A DNA stretch of 64,000 nucleotides, taken from Streptomyces sp. NK08204. Lineage in GTDB: Bacteria; Actinomycetota; Actinomycetes; Streptomycetales; Streptomycetaceae. The position numbers were made by a program, and so were the translations under genes. This document shows, one piece after another, positions 42,874 to 57,597 of this stretch. The notes under the pieces are model-generated. The model had not been told where the DNA came from and searched no databases. It saw only the letters and a program-made list of their open reading frames with translations. Location: NCBI RefSeq assembly GCF_020400585.1, contig NZ_JAINVF010000003.1, positions 62,001-126,000 on the forward strand, given 5' to 3'. How positions within the stretch are numbered: position 1 is the first letter of the stretch; each line of letters starts with the position of its first letter.

Positions 42874-43932
42874 CTACTGCGTACGGAGGACATGCGGCGC
42901 GGAAGCGGTCGAACCACGCACCACCAGCTCCGGCATGAACACGAATTCACTGTGCGGCGCCGGCGTCCCGCCGATCTCCTCCAGCAACGTGCGCACCGCC
43001 GCCTGCCCCATCGCCGGGACCGGTTTGCGGACCGTGGTCAGCGGCGGATCGGTGAAGGCGATCAGCGGGGAGTCGTCGAAGCCCACCACCGATATGTCCC
43101 GGGGCACCTCCAGACCCCGCTGCCGGGCCGCCCGTATCGCACCGAGCGCCATCATGTCGCTCGCGCACACCACCGCTGTGCACTCCCGGTCGATCAGCGC
43201 GGTCGCCGCTGCCTGACCACCCTCCAGCGTGTACAGCGAGTGCTGGACCAGCTCCTTCTCGACGGTCTCCGGGCTCAGCCCCACCTGTTCGTGCATCGCG
43301 CGGACGAAGCCCTCTATCTTGCGCTGCACCGGCACGAACCGCTTCGGCCCGAGCGCCAGACCGATCCGCAGGTGCCCCAGCGACGCCAGATGCGTCACCG
43401 CGAGCGCCATCGCCGCCCGGTCGTCGGGGGATATGAACGGCGCCTGCACCTTCGGCGAGAAACCGTCCACCAGCACGAACGGCACGCCCTGCGCCCGCAG
43501 CCGCTCATAGCGCTGCATGTCGGCGGTGGTGTCGGCGTGCAGTCCGGAGACGTAGATGATGCCCGCGACCCCACGGTCCACCAGCATCTCGGTCAGCTCG
43601 TCCTCCGTCGACCCGCCCGGGGTCTGGGTGGCGAGCACCGGCGTGTAGCCCTGCCGGGTCAGTGCCTGCCCGATCACCTGCGCCAGCGCCGGGAAGATCG
43701 GATTCTCCAGCTCGGGGGTGATCAGGCCGACCAGACCCTCGCTGCGCTGGCGCAGCCGTACGGGCCGCTCGTAGCCCAGGACGTCCAGTGCGGCCAGCAC
43801 GGACTGGCGGGTGGTAGCGGCGACGCCCGCCTTGCCGTTGAGGACGCGGCTGACGGTCGCCTCGCTGACCCCCGCCTGAGCAGCGATGTCGGCTAGCCGT
43901 GTGGTCACAGGAGTGGACTGTACCGGTCGCAT
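42874..43932 (-). CDS. malR: LacI family maltodextrin operon repressor MalR
   Basis: A 352-residue regulator. The N-terminal helix-turn-helix TRLADIAAQAGVSEATVSRV (about 10-29) is followed by the hinge LNGKAGVAATTRQSVLAALD. The periplasmic-binding-like ligand domain follows (GLVGLITPELENPIFPALAQ, ISVVGFDDSPLIAFTDPPLT). Its close likeness to my memory of S. coelicolor/S. lividans MalR/Reg1 and its place beside malEFG/aglA identify it. It is expected to bind CTTGC-type boxes and release with maltodextrin or a derivative. It begins 1 nt after the aglA stop, so it is co-transcribed with aglA and probably autoregulated. Confidence 0.92.
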   Translation of the reverse strand: MRPVQSTPVTTRLADIAAQAGVSEATVSRVLNGKAGVAATTRQSVLAALDVLGYERPVRLRQRSEGLVGLITPELENPIFPALAQVIGQALTRQGYTPVLATQTPGGSTEDELTEMLVDRGVAGIIYVSGLHADTTADMQRYERLRAQGVPFVLVDGFSPKVQAPFISPDDRAAMALAVTHLASLGHLRIGLALGPKRFVPVQRKIEGFVRAMHEQVGLSPETVEKELVQHSLYTLEGGQAAATALIDRECTAVVCASDMMALGAIRAARQRGLEVPRDISVVGFDDSPLIAFTDPPLTTVRKPVPAMGQAAVRTLLEEIGGTPAPHSEFVFMPELVVRGSTASAPHVLRTQ

Positions 43933-43933
43933 G

Positions 43934-45583
43934 TCAGACTGCCCACCAGACGGTTGAATCGACGGGCAGCTCGGTGACTTCGGCCCCCGCGGACACATCG
44001 GCGCTCGCCAGCAGAACGGTGCCCGGCGTGGGCACGGAGACCGGGGCGGCGGTGAGGTTCACGGTGCACACGAAGGAGCCCTCGGCCGTGTCCCGGCGGA
44101 ACGCCAGGACGCCCTCCGGGCTGTCCAGCCAGGTCACCTGACGGCCCGCGCCCAGCGCCGGGTGCTCACGGCGCACCGCGAGCGCGCTGCGGTAGAACTC
44201 CAGCGTCGACGTCGGGTCGCCCTCCTGCGCCTCGACCGTCAGGTCCTTCCAGTTCGCCGGCTGCGGCAGCCAGCTCGGGCCGCCCTCGACCGGACCGAAA
44301 CCGAACGGCGCCTTCGTGCCCGACCACGGCAGCGGCACCCGGCAGCCGTCCCGCGTGCCGTCCTGGCCCGAGCTGCGGAAGAACGCCGGGTCCTGGCGCA
44401 CCTCGTCGGGCAGGTCCACGACCTCCGGCAGGCCGAGCTCCTCACCCTGGTAGAGGTACGCCGAGCCGGGCAGCGCCAGCATGAGCAGCGTCGCCGCCCT
44501 GGCCCGGCGCAGGCCGCGTGCCTCGTCCCCGTCCGCGAGGCGCGTGACGTGCCGGACCACGTCGTGGTTGGAGAGCACCCAGGTGGCGGGCGCGTGCACG
44601 GAGTTCATCGCGCCGAGCGAGCGGTCGATGACGTCGCGCAGGTCGGCCGCGTTCCAAGCGGTGGTCAGGTAGGTGAAGTTGAAGGCCTGGTGCAGCTCGT
44701 CGGGCCGGATGTACAGGGCGCTGCGCTCCACGGTCGGCGTCCACGCCTCCGCGACGGCGATCCGCTCGCCCTGGTACTCGTCCAGGATCCGCCGCCAGCC
44801 GCGGTAGATCTCGTGCACCCCGTCCTGGTCGAAGTACGGCACGGCCTCGGTGCCGAGCAGCTTGACCTGCTCGTCATGCCCGATGTCCGGCAGACCGGCG
44901 GCCTTGACCAGGCCGTGCGCCACGTCGATGCGGAAGCCGTCGATGCCCAGGTCCAGCCAGAACCGCAGAATCGAGCGGAACTCGTCGTGCACCGCCGGGT
45001 GTTCCCAGTTGAAGTCGGGCTGCTCGGGGGCGAACAGGTGCAGGTACCACTCGCCGTCCGCGACCCGCGTCCAGGCCGGGCCGCCGAAGATGGACTCCCA
45101 GTCGTTGGGCGGCAGCTCACCGTCGGCGCCCTTGCCGGGGCGGAAGTGGAAGCGTTCCCTGATCGGCGATCCGGGGCCCTCGCGCAGCGCCTGCTTGAAC
45201 CACTCGTGCTGGTCGGAGCAGTGGTTGGGCACCAGGTCCACGATCACCCGCAGGCCCAGCGCGTGCGCATCGCGCACCAGGTCGTCGGCGTCGGTGAGGG
45301 TGCCGAACATCGGGTCGACGGCGCGGTAGTCGGCGACGTCGTAGCCCGCGTCCGCCTGCGGGGAGGCGTAGAACGGCGACAGCCAGACGGCGTCGACACC
45401 CAGCTTCTTCAGGTACGGCAGACGGGCCCGGATGCCGGGCAGATCGCCCATGCCGTCTCCGTTGCCGTCGGCGAAACTACGCGGATAGACCTGGTAGATG
45501 ACCGCGTCGCGCCACCACTCCCGGCGCCCGGAGGCGGCGGAGGAGGCGTCGGTGGGCACTGTGTCGGTGACGTGCTGGGTCAT
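43934..45583 (-). CDS. aglA: Cytoplasmic alpha-glucosidase, GH13
   Basis: A 549-residue glycoside hydrolase of the oligo-1,6-/alpha-1,4-glucosidase subgroup. The start WWRDAVIYQVYPRSFAD is followed by DLVPNHCSD (region I). The catalytic nucleophile Asp lies in GFRIDVAHG (about 218), the acid/base Glu in VAEAWTPT (about 277), and the transition-state Asp in LSNHDVVRH (about 336). There is no signal peptide, so it hydrolyses imported maltodextrins inside the cell. AGGGA precedes ATG 45583. A hairpin and a palindromic GAAGCGCTTGC site separate it from malG, suggesting partly independent transcription together with malR. Confidence 0.93.
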   Translation of the reverse strand: MTQHVTDTVPTDASSAASGRREWWRDAVIYQVYPRSFADGNGDGMGDLPGIRARLPYLKKLGVDAVWLSPFYASPQADAGYDVADYRAVDPMFGTLTDADDLVRDAHALGLRVIVDLVPNHCSDQHEWFKQALREGPGSPIRERFHFRPGKGADGELPPNDWESIFGGPAWTRVADGEWYLHLFAPEQPDFNWEHPAVHDEFRSILRFWLDLGIDGFRIDVAHGLVKAAGLPDIGHDEQVKLLGTEAVPYFDQDGVHEIYRGWRRILDEYQGERIAVAEAWTPTVERSALYIRPDELHQAFNFTYLTTAWNAADLRDVIDRSLGAMNSVHAPATWVLSNHDVVRHVTRLADGDEARGLRRARAATLLMLALPGSAYLYQGEELGLPEVVDLPDEVRQDPAFFRSSGQDGTRDGCRVPLPWSGTKAPFGFGPVEGGPSWLPQPANWKDLTVEAQEGDPTSTLEFYRSALAVRREHPALGAGRQVTWLDSPEGVLAFRRDTAEGSFVCTVNLTAAPVSVPTPGTVLLASADVSAGAEVTELPVDSTVWWAV

Positions 45584-45610
45584 GGATTCCCTTAAGGATG
45601 CGGGGGAACG

Positions 45611-45621
45611 GAAGCGCTTGC
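45611..45621. promoter_or_regulatory. LacI-type half-palindrome upstream of aglA
   Basis: GAAGCGCTTGC centred on AGCGCT lies 28 nt before aglA and contains the CTTGC word shared with the other mal promoters. It is a candidate MalR site for the aglA-malR unit. Confidence 0.4.
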
Positions 45622-45632
45622 TAACGAGACGG

Positions 45633-45657
45633 GGCCGGGCGGGGTTTCCGCCCGGCC
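45633..45657 (-). terminator. Hairpin between malG and aglA
   Basis: GGCCGGGCGG (45633-45642) pairs perfectly with CCGCCCGGCC (45648-45657) across a 5-nt loop, 9 nt past the malG stop. It would terminate or attenuate malEFG transcription before aglA. Confidence 0.75.
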
Positions 45658-45666
45658 GTCCGGTGG

Positions 45667-46578
45667 TCAGGATTTGGTGCCGCCGGCCGTCAGCCCGGAC
45701 ACCAGGCTGCGCTGCACGAGCATGAACACGATGGCCGCCGGGATGGTGATGATGATCGCCGTGGCCGAGGTCCAGGCCCAGTCGGGTCGCTGGTCCTGGG
45801 CGAAGGTGCGGATACCGACGGCGAGCGTGTAGTGGTCGGACTGCATGAACTGCGTGGCGTAGGCGACCTCGCCCCAGGCGGTGAGGAAGCTGTAGAACGC
45901 GGTCACCGCGAGACCCGGCCTGGCCAGCGGCACGATCAGCCGCCAGAAGGTGCCGAACGGGGTCAGGCCGTCCACCCGGCCCGCCTCGTCGATCTCCTTG
46001 GGGATGGTGTCGAAGTAGCCCTTCATCATCCAGGCGCAGAACGGCACCGCCGTGGTCGAGTAGGCCAGGATGAGGCCGAGATAGTTGTCCAGCAGGTCCA
46101 GGTCGGACATCAGCAGGTACAGCGGCACGATCAGCACGATGCTCGGGAACATCTGGGTGACCAGGAAGGTCCACATCAGCTGCCTGCTGCCGGGGAACTT
46201 CATCCGGGACACCGCGTAGCCGGCGGTCGCCGCGAGGAAGACGCCGAGCGCGGTGGTGCCGCCCGCCACGATGACCGTGTTCAGGAACCACTTGGGCAGG
46301 TCCGAGTGGGACAGGACGTCGCTGTAGTTGTGCAGGCTGAGCTTGTCCAGCACCTCGCTGGGCTGCTGCCAGGCGTCCTTCGGGCCGAGCGAGATGAAGA
46401 AGATCCACACCACGGGGAAGGCCGCGATCAGGGTCGCGAGGATCAGCGTGCCGTGCAGGGCGATCGAGGCTCCGAGGCTCCGCTCCTCCCGGCTGCGCAC
46501 CTTGCGGGCGCGGGGGGCGGAGTCGGGCTGGGCGGCGGAGCGGGCCGGCGCGGCGGTCTCGTGCGTTGCTGCGGTCAT
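45667..46578 (-). CDS. malG: Maltodextrin ABC transporter permease MalG
   Basis: A 303-residue inner-membrane permease with six transmembrane helices after a polar N-terminus. The cytoplasmic EAA loop reads EIDEAGRVDGLTPFGTFWRL, where the ATPase docks. It ends VQRSLVSGLTAGGTKS, typical for MalG. It works with MalF and MalE. The ATPase is not in this cluster; in streptomycetes the shared MsiK ATPase is known to serve such transporters. It starts 12 nt after malF. Confidence 0.95.
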   Translation of the reverse strand: MTAATHETAAPARSAAQPDSAPRARKVRSREERSLGASIALHGTLILATLIAAFPVVWIFFISLGPKDAWQQPSEVLDKLSLHNYSDVLSHSDLPKWFLNTVIVAGGTTALGVFLAATAGYAVSRMKFPGSRQLMWTFLVTQMFPSIVLIVPLYLLMSDLDLLDNYLGLILAYSTTAVPFCAWMMKGYFDTIPKEIDEAGRVDGLTPFGTFWRLIVPLARPGLAVTAFYSFLTAWGEVAYATQFMQSDHYTLAVGIRTFAQDQRPDWAWTSATAIIITIPAAIVFMLVQRSLVSGLTAGGTKS

Positions 46579-46590
46579 GACGATGGCTCC

Positions 46591-47589
46591 TTACGCCTGC
46601 TCGGACTTCAGGGTGCTGCGGCGGTAGAACGTCGAGAAGGCCATCAGGAGGGCGAGGATGATGATCCCGTAGGTCGCCGCTCCCGCGTAGTCCGAGACGC
46701 CGACGAAGGCCTTGCGGAAGGCGAAGGTGACGAGGATGTCGGTGTCGCCGGTGGTGTTGTTGCCCAGCAGCAGGTAGATGACGTTGAACATGTTGAACGT
46801 CCAGATGCAGCCCAGCAGGATCACGGTGTTCGTCACCGGGCGCAGGCCGGGCAGGGTGACGTTGACGAAGCGCTGCCAGGGCGAGGCGCCGTCCATCTCC
46901 GCCGCCTCGTACAGCTCCTTCGGGATCGACTGCAGACCGCCGAGGACGGCGACCATGTTGAAGGGGATGCCGATCCAGACGTTCACCATGATGACGGCGA
47001 TCTTCTGGGCCAGCGGAGTGCCGAGCCAGTCCTGCGCGGGCAGTCCGACGGCGGTGATGATGTCGTTGAAGACGCCGTACTGGGAGTTGAGCATCAGCCG
47101 CCAGGCGAACACGCCGATGAACGACGGGACGGCCCAGGGCAGGATCAGCATCGCGCGGTAGAAGCCCCGCAGACGCATCTTGCGGTTGAGGATCACCGCC
47201 AGACCCATGCCGAGGCCGACCTGGAGGGCGACGCAGGAGACGGTCCACACGATCGTCCAGACCAGGCGCGGGTAGAAGTCGCTGTCCGCGCCCGACAGGA
47301 CGTGCCAGTAGTTGTGGAGGCCGACGAAGTGGTAGGTCGCCGGCCGGTGGAAGGCGCCGATCGTGGTCGCGACGTTCGCCTCGTTGGCGTCGGTCAACGA
47401 CTGGAAGATGCCGTAGCCCAGGGGATAGAGGACCAGTACGGCCATGACGACGGCGACCGGAGTCACCATCGCCCAGGCGTACCAGTACTTGTCCCACGAC
47501 CGCCTGAGCGCCGAAACGCGTGCGGGGCGCGGGGACTGCTCACCTCGCGCTGTCTTGTCGGTCTGTTCGGTGCTCGCTGCGGTCGTCAT
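46591..47589 (-). CDS. malF: Maltodextrin ABC transporter permease MalF
   Basis: A permease of about 332 residues, with a polar N-terminus then six helices. The EAA loop is ELYEAAEMDGASPWQRFVNVTLPGL, followed by RPVTNTVILLGCIWTFNMFNVIYLL. ATG 47589 is favoured since AAAGAG lies 9 nt upstream; ATG 47595 is the alternative. It is separated from malE by 131 nt holding a strong hairpin, so it is probably expressed at a lower level than MalE. Confidence 0.95.
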   Translation of the reverse strand: MTTAASTEQTDKTARGEQSPRPARVSALRRSWDKYWYAWAMVTPVAVVMAVLVLYPLGYGIFQSLTDANEANVATTIGAFHRPATYHFVGLHNYWHVLSGADSDFYPRLVWTIVWTVSCVALQVGLGMGLAVILNRKMRLRGFYRAMLILPWAVPSFIGVFAWRLMLNSQYGVFNDIITAVGLPAQDWLGTPLAQKIAVIMVNVWIGIPFNMVAVLGGLQSIPKELYEAAEMDGASPWQRFVNVTLPGLRPVTNTVILLGCIWTFNMFNVIYLLLGNNTTGDTDILVTFAFRKAFVGVSDYAGAATYGIIILALLMAFSTFYRRSTLKSEQA

Positions 47590-47627
47590 GGTCATCGGCT
47601 CTTTCGCGGCAGAAGTCTGGTGATTCC

Positions 47628-47684
47628 CGCAGCCCCGGGGAGCCCCGGTCGGGGCGGCAGCGGGGAAGTGTCCCCGGGGCTGCG
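47628..47684 (-). terminator. Intercistronic malE-malF hairpin (mRNA stabiliser or attenuator)
   Basis: CGCAGCCCCGGGGA (47628-47641) pairs perfectly over 14 bp with TCCCCGGGGCTGCG (47671-47684), with a nested GCCCC/GGGGC hairpin inside the loop. A structure between binding-protein and permease genes commonly gives more binding protein than permease. Confidence 0.8.
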
Positions 47685-47720
47685 TGTCCTTCGGTTACCG
47701 TTCGGCTACTGGCGGTTCGG

Positions 47721-49010
47721 TCAGCCGATGGAGTAGCCGGGCAGGAGCGACTGGAACTCCTTGGCGGTGGCGTCCAGGCCGGCCTTGACCGACTCGCCGC
47801 CCTGGAGGATCTTCACGTAGTTCTGAGCGAGCGGCGTGAACAGCGAACCCACCTGCGGGAGCGCGACGCGCGGGCGTGCGGTCTGCTCCAGGATCGGCTT
47901 GAAGCCGGCGATCTTGGCGTCACCCATGACCGTGGTGGTGTAGGCCGACTTGCGGGTCGGCAGGGTGCCGTTCTTCTCCGCGATCGTGATCTGGCTCGAG
48001 GTGGACGTCATGAACTGCGTGAACAGGTAGCTGGCGTCCAGGTTCTTCGAGCCCTGGTAGACGGTGAGGTTGTGGCCGCCGGTCGGGGCCTGGGCCTTGC
48101 CGCCGGCGCCGGCCGGGACGGGCGCGTAGCCGAGGTTGTCCTCGTGGCCCTTGAACGCCTTACCGGTCAGGTCGTCGCCGACCGACCAGGGACCCTGGAC
48201 CAGCATGGCGACCTTGCCGCTCTTGAAGGCGGTCTGCATGTTCTGGTAGGCGTTCGCGAAGTCGACCTTCATCGAGGCCTCGTCGCCGATCTTCTTGGCG
48301 GTGGTGAGGGCCTTCACGGCGGCGGCGTCGTTGATCGTGATCTTCTTCGCGGACGGGTCGGCCATGTCCGCGCCGTTGCTGTAGAGCAGCGGGAGCAGGA
48401 AGTAGGAGTCGGGGTTCAGGTAGGTGCCGTAGGCCCCGGTCTTCGCCTTGATCGTCTTGGAGTCGGCGATGAACTCGTCCCAGGTGGCCGGCGGCTTGGC
48501 GATGCCGGCCTTCTTGAGCAGGTCCTTGTTGTACAGCAGGCCCAGGGTGTCGGTGACCGACGGGACACCGTAGGTCTTGCCGTTGTACTTGGTGGTGTTC
48601 ATCGGACCGGCGTTGAAGTCCGAGGCGTTCTTCAGCGCGGGGGTGCCGTCGAGCGGGGCGATGTAGCCCAGCGAGGCGTACTCCGCCATCAGGCCGACGT
48701 CGGTGCGGACGACGTCCGGGGCGCCCTTGCCGCTCTTGGCGGCCGACTTGAACTTCTGCTCGACATCGGTGAACGGGATGTTCTGGTAGTTCACCTTGAT
48801 CTTCGGGTACTTGGCCTCGAACTGCTTGATCAGGGCCTTGTATGCCGGGGCCTCGTTCGCCGCGTCCGAGGTGTCCCAGTACGTGATCGTGCCGGAGACG
48901 TCCTTGGGGTTCTTCGGCTTGCTGGACGCGTTGTCGTCCGAGCCGCCACAGGCGGTGGCGGAGAGGGCGATCACGGTGACCGCGGCGGCGATCGATATGC
49001 CACGTCGCAT
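47721..49010 (-). CDS. malE: Maltodextrin-binding lipoprotein MalE
   Basis: A 429-residue solute-binding protein. The signal peptide and lipobox LSATAC (Cys about 23) anchor it outside. Cluster-1 binding-protein features follow: [72 protein letters not shown]. It delivers maltose/maltodextrins to MalFG. A strong AGGAG lies 7 nt before ATG 49010. It is the first gene of malEFG, with CTTGC-type boxes about 100-130 nt upstream. Confidence 0.95.
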   Translation of the reverse strand: MRRGISIAAAVTVIALSATACGGSDDNASSKPKNPKDVSGTITYWDTSDAANEAPAYKALIKQFEAKYPKIKVNYQNIPFTDVEQKFKSAAKSGKGAPDVVRTDVGLMAEYASLGYIAPLDGTPALKNASDFNAGPMNTTKYNGKTYGVPSVTDTLGLLYNKDLLKKAGIAKPPATWDEFIADSKTIKAKTGAYGTYLNPDSYFLLPLLYSNGADMADPSAKKITINDAAAVKALTTAKKIGDEASMKVDFANAYQNMQTAFKSGKVAMLVQGPWSVGDDLTGKAFKGHEDNLGYAPVPAGAGGKAQAPTGGHNLTVYQGSKNLDASYLFTQFMTSTSSQITIAEKNGTLPTRKSAYTTTVMGDAKIAGFKPILEQTARPRVALPQVGSLFTPLAQNYVKILQGGESVKAGLDATAKEFQSLLPGYSIG

Positions 49011-49112
49011 ATGAGCTCCTAGAAGTGGGGTGCCCGGATCATCCCTTGGGAAGACCGCGGGTGCCGTCTGTCCCAATCGACGGCCGCCGGGCGCGGATGG
49101 AAATTAACAGGA

Positions 49113-49141
49113 CTGCAAGACCTTGCGAAAGGCGTTGCAAG
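49113..49141 (-). promoter_or_regulatory. Candidate MalR boxes upstream of malE
   Basis: Within 29 bp lie CTGCAAG (49113-49119), CTTGC (49122-49126) and TTGCAAG (49135-49141). CTTGC(10)GCAAG forms an inverted repeat. On the malE strand this reads as repeated CTTGCA words, the motif known for MalR/Reg1 in Streptomyces. The 404-nt gap 49011-49414 between malE and the divergent amylase holds no gene. Confidence 0.65.
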
Positions 49142-49277
49142 AAACTTTCTGGCAGATCCCGCAAGCGTGACGTTTCCGTTACCGGCGTGTGTCGTCCGGC
49201 CTGCGGCGGCGGGTCCGCCACCGCGCGCCGGCCGTCTCTTTCATGGGCTGTGCAACGTCCCCGAAATGCTTTCCAGA

Positions 49278-49306
49278 TCTTGCTGAAACATGACGGCCGT
49301 TATAGC
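49278..49306 (+). promoter_or_regulatory. Amylase promoter with overlapping CTTGCTG box
   Basis: TCTTGC (49278-49283) and TATAGC (49301-49306) are 17 nt apart and could be -35 and -10. The CTTGCTG word (49279-49285) overlaps the -35, fitting repression by MalR. Confidence 0.5.
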
Positions 49307-49414
49307 GTCCGCACACCCTCGGCGCGGTTGATCGCGCAACGGCCGCCGCGCCGTGCCCGCCCGCATCCCCACGGGCATCCCCCACCCCCACGCGCAAGCA
49401 GCGCAGGAGAGTAC

Positions 49415-50833
49415 ATGGCCAGAACTGCCATAACTGGCAAATCCCCCAGAACGCCCAGAACCGTCCTGGCCGCCACGACCGCACTCGCGGCCGTCATGGC
49501 GGTCTCGCTGGGTCTGCCCGCGGGCGTCGCCGAGGCGTCCCCGCCCGGCACCAAGGACGTCACCGCCGTCCTCTTCGAGTGGAAGTACGACTCGGTCGCC
49601 AGGGAGTGCACCAACACCCTCGGCCCCGCCGGGTACGGCTACGTCCAGGTGTCCCCGCCCGCCGAGCACGTCCAGGGCTCGCAGTGGTGGACCTCGTACC
49701 AGCCGGTGTCGTACAAGATCGCGGGCCGCCTCGGCGACCGCGCCTCGTTCCAGAACATGGTGAACACCTGCCACGCGGCGGGCGTGAAGGTCGTCGTCGA
49801 CACGGTGATCAACCACATGTCGGCGGGCTCCGGCACCGGCACGGGAGGCTCCTCGTACACCAAGTACGACTACCCCGGCCTGTACTCGGTCTACGACTTC
49901 GACGACTGCATGTCCCAGGTCACCAACTACCAGGACCGCTGGAACGTCCAGCACTGCGAACTGGTGGGCCTGGCCGACCTGGACACCGGCGAGGACTACG
50001 TCCGCAGGACGATCGCCGGCTACATGAACGACCTGCTGACCCTCGGAGTGGACGGCTTCCGCATCGACGCCGCCAAGCACATCCCCGCGGACGACCTGGC
50101 CAACATCAAGAGCCGCCTGACGAACCCTTCCGTCTACTGGAAGCAGGAGGTCATCTACGGCGCCAACGAGGCGGTCCAGCCCTCGGAGTACACCGGCAAC
50201 GGTGACGTCCAGGAGTTCCGCTACGCCTACGACCTCAAGCGGGTCTTCAACAACGAGAAGCTCGCCTATCTGTCGAACTTCGGGGAGGGCTGGGGCTACC
50301 TCAGCAGCTCCGTGGCGGGCGTCTTCGTGGACAACCACGACACCGAACGCAACGGAAGCACCCTCAACTACAAGGACGGCGCCAACTACACCCTGGCCAA
50401 CGTCTTCATGCTCGCCTACCCCTACGGCGCCCCCGACATCAACTCCGGCTACGAGTGGACGGACACCGACGCGGGCCCGCCCAACGGCGGCACGGTAAAC
50501 GCCTGCTGGCAGGACGGCTGGAAGTGCCAGCACGCCTGGCCGGAGATCATCCGCATGGTCGCCTTCCGCAACGCGACACGCGGCGAGCCGGTGTCGAACT
50601 GGTGGGACGACGGCAACAACGCCATCGGCTTCGGCCGGGGGAGCAAGGGCTACGTGGCGATCAACCACGAGACCTCGTCCGTGACCCACACCTACCAGAC
50701 GTCCCTTCCCGCGGGCACGTACTGCAACGTCCAGAACAACACACCGGTGACCGTGAACTCCAGTGGGCAGTTCACCGCCACCCTGGGCTCCAACACGGCG
50801 CTGGCGATCTACGCCGGCAAGTCGACCTGCTGA
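49415..50833 (+). CDS. Secreted alpha-amylase, GH13
   Basis: A 472-residue enzyme that cuts alpha-1,4 bonds in starch outside the cell. The signal peptide ([20 protein letters not shown], cleavage near AEASP about 43) precedes [20 protein letters not shown]. The GH13 conserved regions are [19 protein letters not shown] (nucleophile Asp about 218), KQEVIYG (acid/base Glu about 245) and FVDNHDTER (Asp about 308). The product ends soon after the C-domain, with no starch-binding CBM20, unlike many Streptomyces amylases of about 570 residues. CAGGAG precedes ATG 49415. It is divergent from malE. Confidence 0.95.
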   Translation: MARTAITGKSPRTPRTVLAATTALAAVMAVSLGLPAGVAEASPPGTKDVTAVLFEWKYDSVARECTNTLGPAGYGYVQVSPPAEHVQGSQWWTSYQPVSYKIAGRLGDRASFQNMVNTCHAAGVKVVVDTVINHMSAGSGTGTGGSSYTKYDYPGLYSVYDFDDCMSQVTNYQDRWNVQHCELVGLADLDTGEDYVRRTIAGYMNDLLTLGVDGFRIDAAKHIPADDLANIKSRLTNPSVYWKQEVIYGANEAVQPSEYTGNGDVQEFRYAYDLKRVFNNEKLAYLSNFGEGWGYLSSSVAGVFVDNHDTERNGSTLNYKDGANYTLANVFMLAYPYGAPDINSGYEWTDTDAGPPNGGTVNACWQDGWKCQHAWPEIIRMVAFRNATRGEPVSNWWDDGNNAIGFGRGSKGYVAINHETSSVTHTYQTSLPAGTYCNVQNNTPVTVNSSGQFTATLGSNTALAIYAGKSTC

Positions 50834-50854
50834 ACGGCTCCTTGTGCAGCCGGA

Positions 50855-50883
50855 CGAGCCGCCCGTCGCGTACGGGCGGTTCG
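50855..50883 (+). terminator. Terminator hairpin after the amylase gene
   Basis: CGAGCCGCCCGT (50855-50866) pairs with ACGGGCGGTTCG (50872-50883), 12 bp including one G-U pair, with a 5-nt loop, 22 nt past the stop. Confidence 0.8.
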
Positions 50884-50926
50884 CCCGCATGTGGAGAACC
50901 GCACGTCAAGAAGCTGGATGAAAGTC

Positions 50927-50978
50927 CTTGCCGTCTGTTTCAAGCCTCTTGCTGTAAACCTTTCGTTAGGGATACGGT
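50927..50978 (+). promoter_or_regulatory. Amylopullulanase promoter region with CTTGC boxes
   Basis: CTTG (50927-50930) and CAAG (50941-50944) form an inverted pair, followed by CTTGCTG (50948-50954). The last word overlaps a possible -35 (TTGCTG) 18 nt before TACGGT (50973-50978). TCTTGCTG plus AAAC is shared with the amylase promoter. Confidence 0.5.
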
Positions 50979-51058
50979 CGCGCGGACGTCCGGCCCGTAG
51001 CCGCGCCGCGGCCTCGGGCCGGGCCCACCAGAGCCGTAATCGCTAGGAGTTCACGCCT

Positions 51059-56464
<5,406 letters not shown>

Positions 56465-56496
56465 GGTCGGACCTTAGCCGTGGAACAGGAGTGCTC

Positions 56497-56862
56497 ATGC
56501 CGCAGATCACCGTCGACTACTCGCACCCGGTGGAAGACTCCTTCGACGAGAAGGGCTTCGCGCGGGCGTTGCACGAGGCGACCGTCGAGATCGCCGCGGC
56601 GAAGCCGGAGGCGTGCAAGACGCTGTTCCGGTACAGCGACTCCTGTGCGTTCGGATACGAGGATCCCGAGGCGGGCGGGCACGCCATCGTGCACGTGAGC
56701 ATCGGGCTCCTCGCCGGACGCAGCGACGAGACGAAGGCGCGGCTGACGGAGGCGGTGCTGGAGCTGATCCGGGGGCACGTGCCGCCGCAGGACGGCGTCA
56801 CCCTGCACGCCTCCGCCGAGGTCCGTGACCTCGACCCGTCGTACCGGAAGTTCGATCGCTAG
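56497..56862 (+). CDS. 5-carboxymethyl-2-hydroxymuconate isomerase-like tautomerase
   Basis: A 121-residue tautomerase-superfamily protein. After Met removal the N-terminal Pro (PQITVDYS) would be the catalytic base. The block IVHVSIGLLAGRSDETKARLTEAVLELIR and the C-terminal ASAEVRDLDPSYRKFDR match the CHMI family. In homoprotocatechuate degradation CHMI isomerises the ring-cleavage product, but no pathway neighbours are present, so the substrate is open. ATG 56497 has AGGAG 6 nt upstream; the ORF extends two codons further to GTG. It overlaps the convergent TetR gene by 4 nt. Confidence 0.85.
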   Translation: MPQITVDYSHPVEDSFDEKGFARALHEATVEIAAAKPEACKTLFRYSDSCAFGYEDPEAGGHAIVHVSIGLLAGRSDETKARLTEAVLELIRGHVPPQDGVTLHASAEVRDLDPSYRKFDR

Positions 56863-57575
56863 GAGCCCAGCGAGACGAGCCGGCCGATCAGCTCCGCGAA
56901 GGGGCCGTCGGCCGGCTCGTCCTTCACTATCTTCTTCAGCAGGGCGGCCATCTCCTCGTCGTACGCCGCGCTCACCGCGGCCAGGGCGGCGAAGTCGTGC
57001 ACGAGCTGGCGCTCCAGCTCGGCACGCGGGATGCGCCGCCCGTCCAGCCAGAGCAGCGCCGTCGACTCGGCGAGCGAGACCCACGAGCGGACGACCAGTT
57101 CCAGCCGCGGGGAGGCCTCCGTCACCTCGAGGTGCGTGAGGATCTGGTCGAACGCGGCCTGCCGTACGGAGTCGATGAGCGCGTTGGCCGTCGACGCATG
57201 GTCTTTCGTGCCGACTCCGTCCGCGGGCACGGCCGGGCCGCCGCGCATCAGCGCGGAGAAACCGGGGCCGTGATCGTCCACGAAGTCGAAGAAGCGGCGC
57301 ATCACGCGCAGCAGCCGGGCCCCGAGCGGCCCCTCGCGCGGCTCCGTGAACCGCGCCGCCAGATCGTCCGAGGCACGCTTCAACGCGGCCTCGTACAGGC
57401 TGAGCTTGCCGGGGAAGTAGTGGTACACGAGGGGGCGCGAGATGCCCGCCGCCGCCGCGATCTCGTCGATGGAGACCTCGTCGGGCGATCGTCGGCTGAA
57501 CAGGTCGAGGGCGACACCGATCAGCTGCTGCCGCCGCTCCTCGACGCCCATCCTGCGGCGAACCCCGGTACTCAT
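56859..57575 (-). CDS. TetR/AcrR family regulator
   Basis: A 238-residue repressor with an N-terminal helix-turn-helix (SPDEVSIDEIAAAAGISRPL then VYHYFPGKLSLYEAAL, about 29-66) and a helical ligand-binding domain (RFFDFVDDHGPGFSALMRGG). It is the third gene of a minus-strand unit after a metal-dependent hydrolase and a ferredoxin reductase. A short hairpin separates it from the reductase gene. It probably controls that unit; the imperfect palindrome at 59708-59727 is the candidate operator. Confidence 0.92.
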   Translation of the reverse strand: MSTGVRRRMGVEERRQQLIGVALDLFSRRSPDEVSIDEIAAAAGISRPLVYHYFPGKLSLYEAALKRASDDLAARFTEPREGPLGARLLRVMRRFFDFVDDHGPGFSALMRGGPAVPADGVGTKDHASTANALIDSVRQAAFDQILTHLEVTEASPRLELVVRSWVSLAESTALLWLDGRRIPRAELERQLVHDFAALAAVSAAYDEEMAALLKKIVKDEPADGPFAELIGRLVSLGS

Positions 57576-57597
57576 GCGAACACCTTACCGAGGGGAA

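Noticed and set aside
43934..47497. 1187-aa frame through malF, malG and aglA
   Set aside because: Only the last 549 residues (AglA) are real; the rest is out-of-frame reading of the permease genes.
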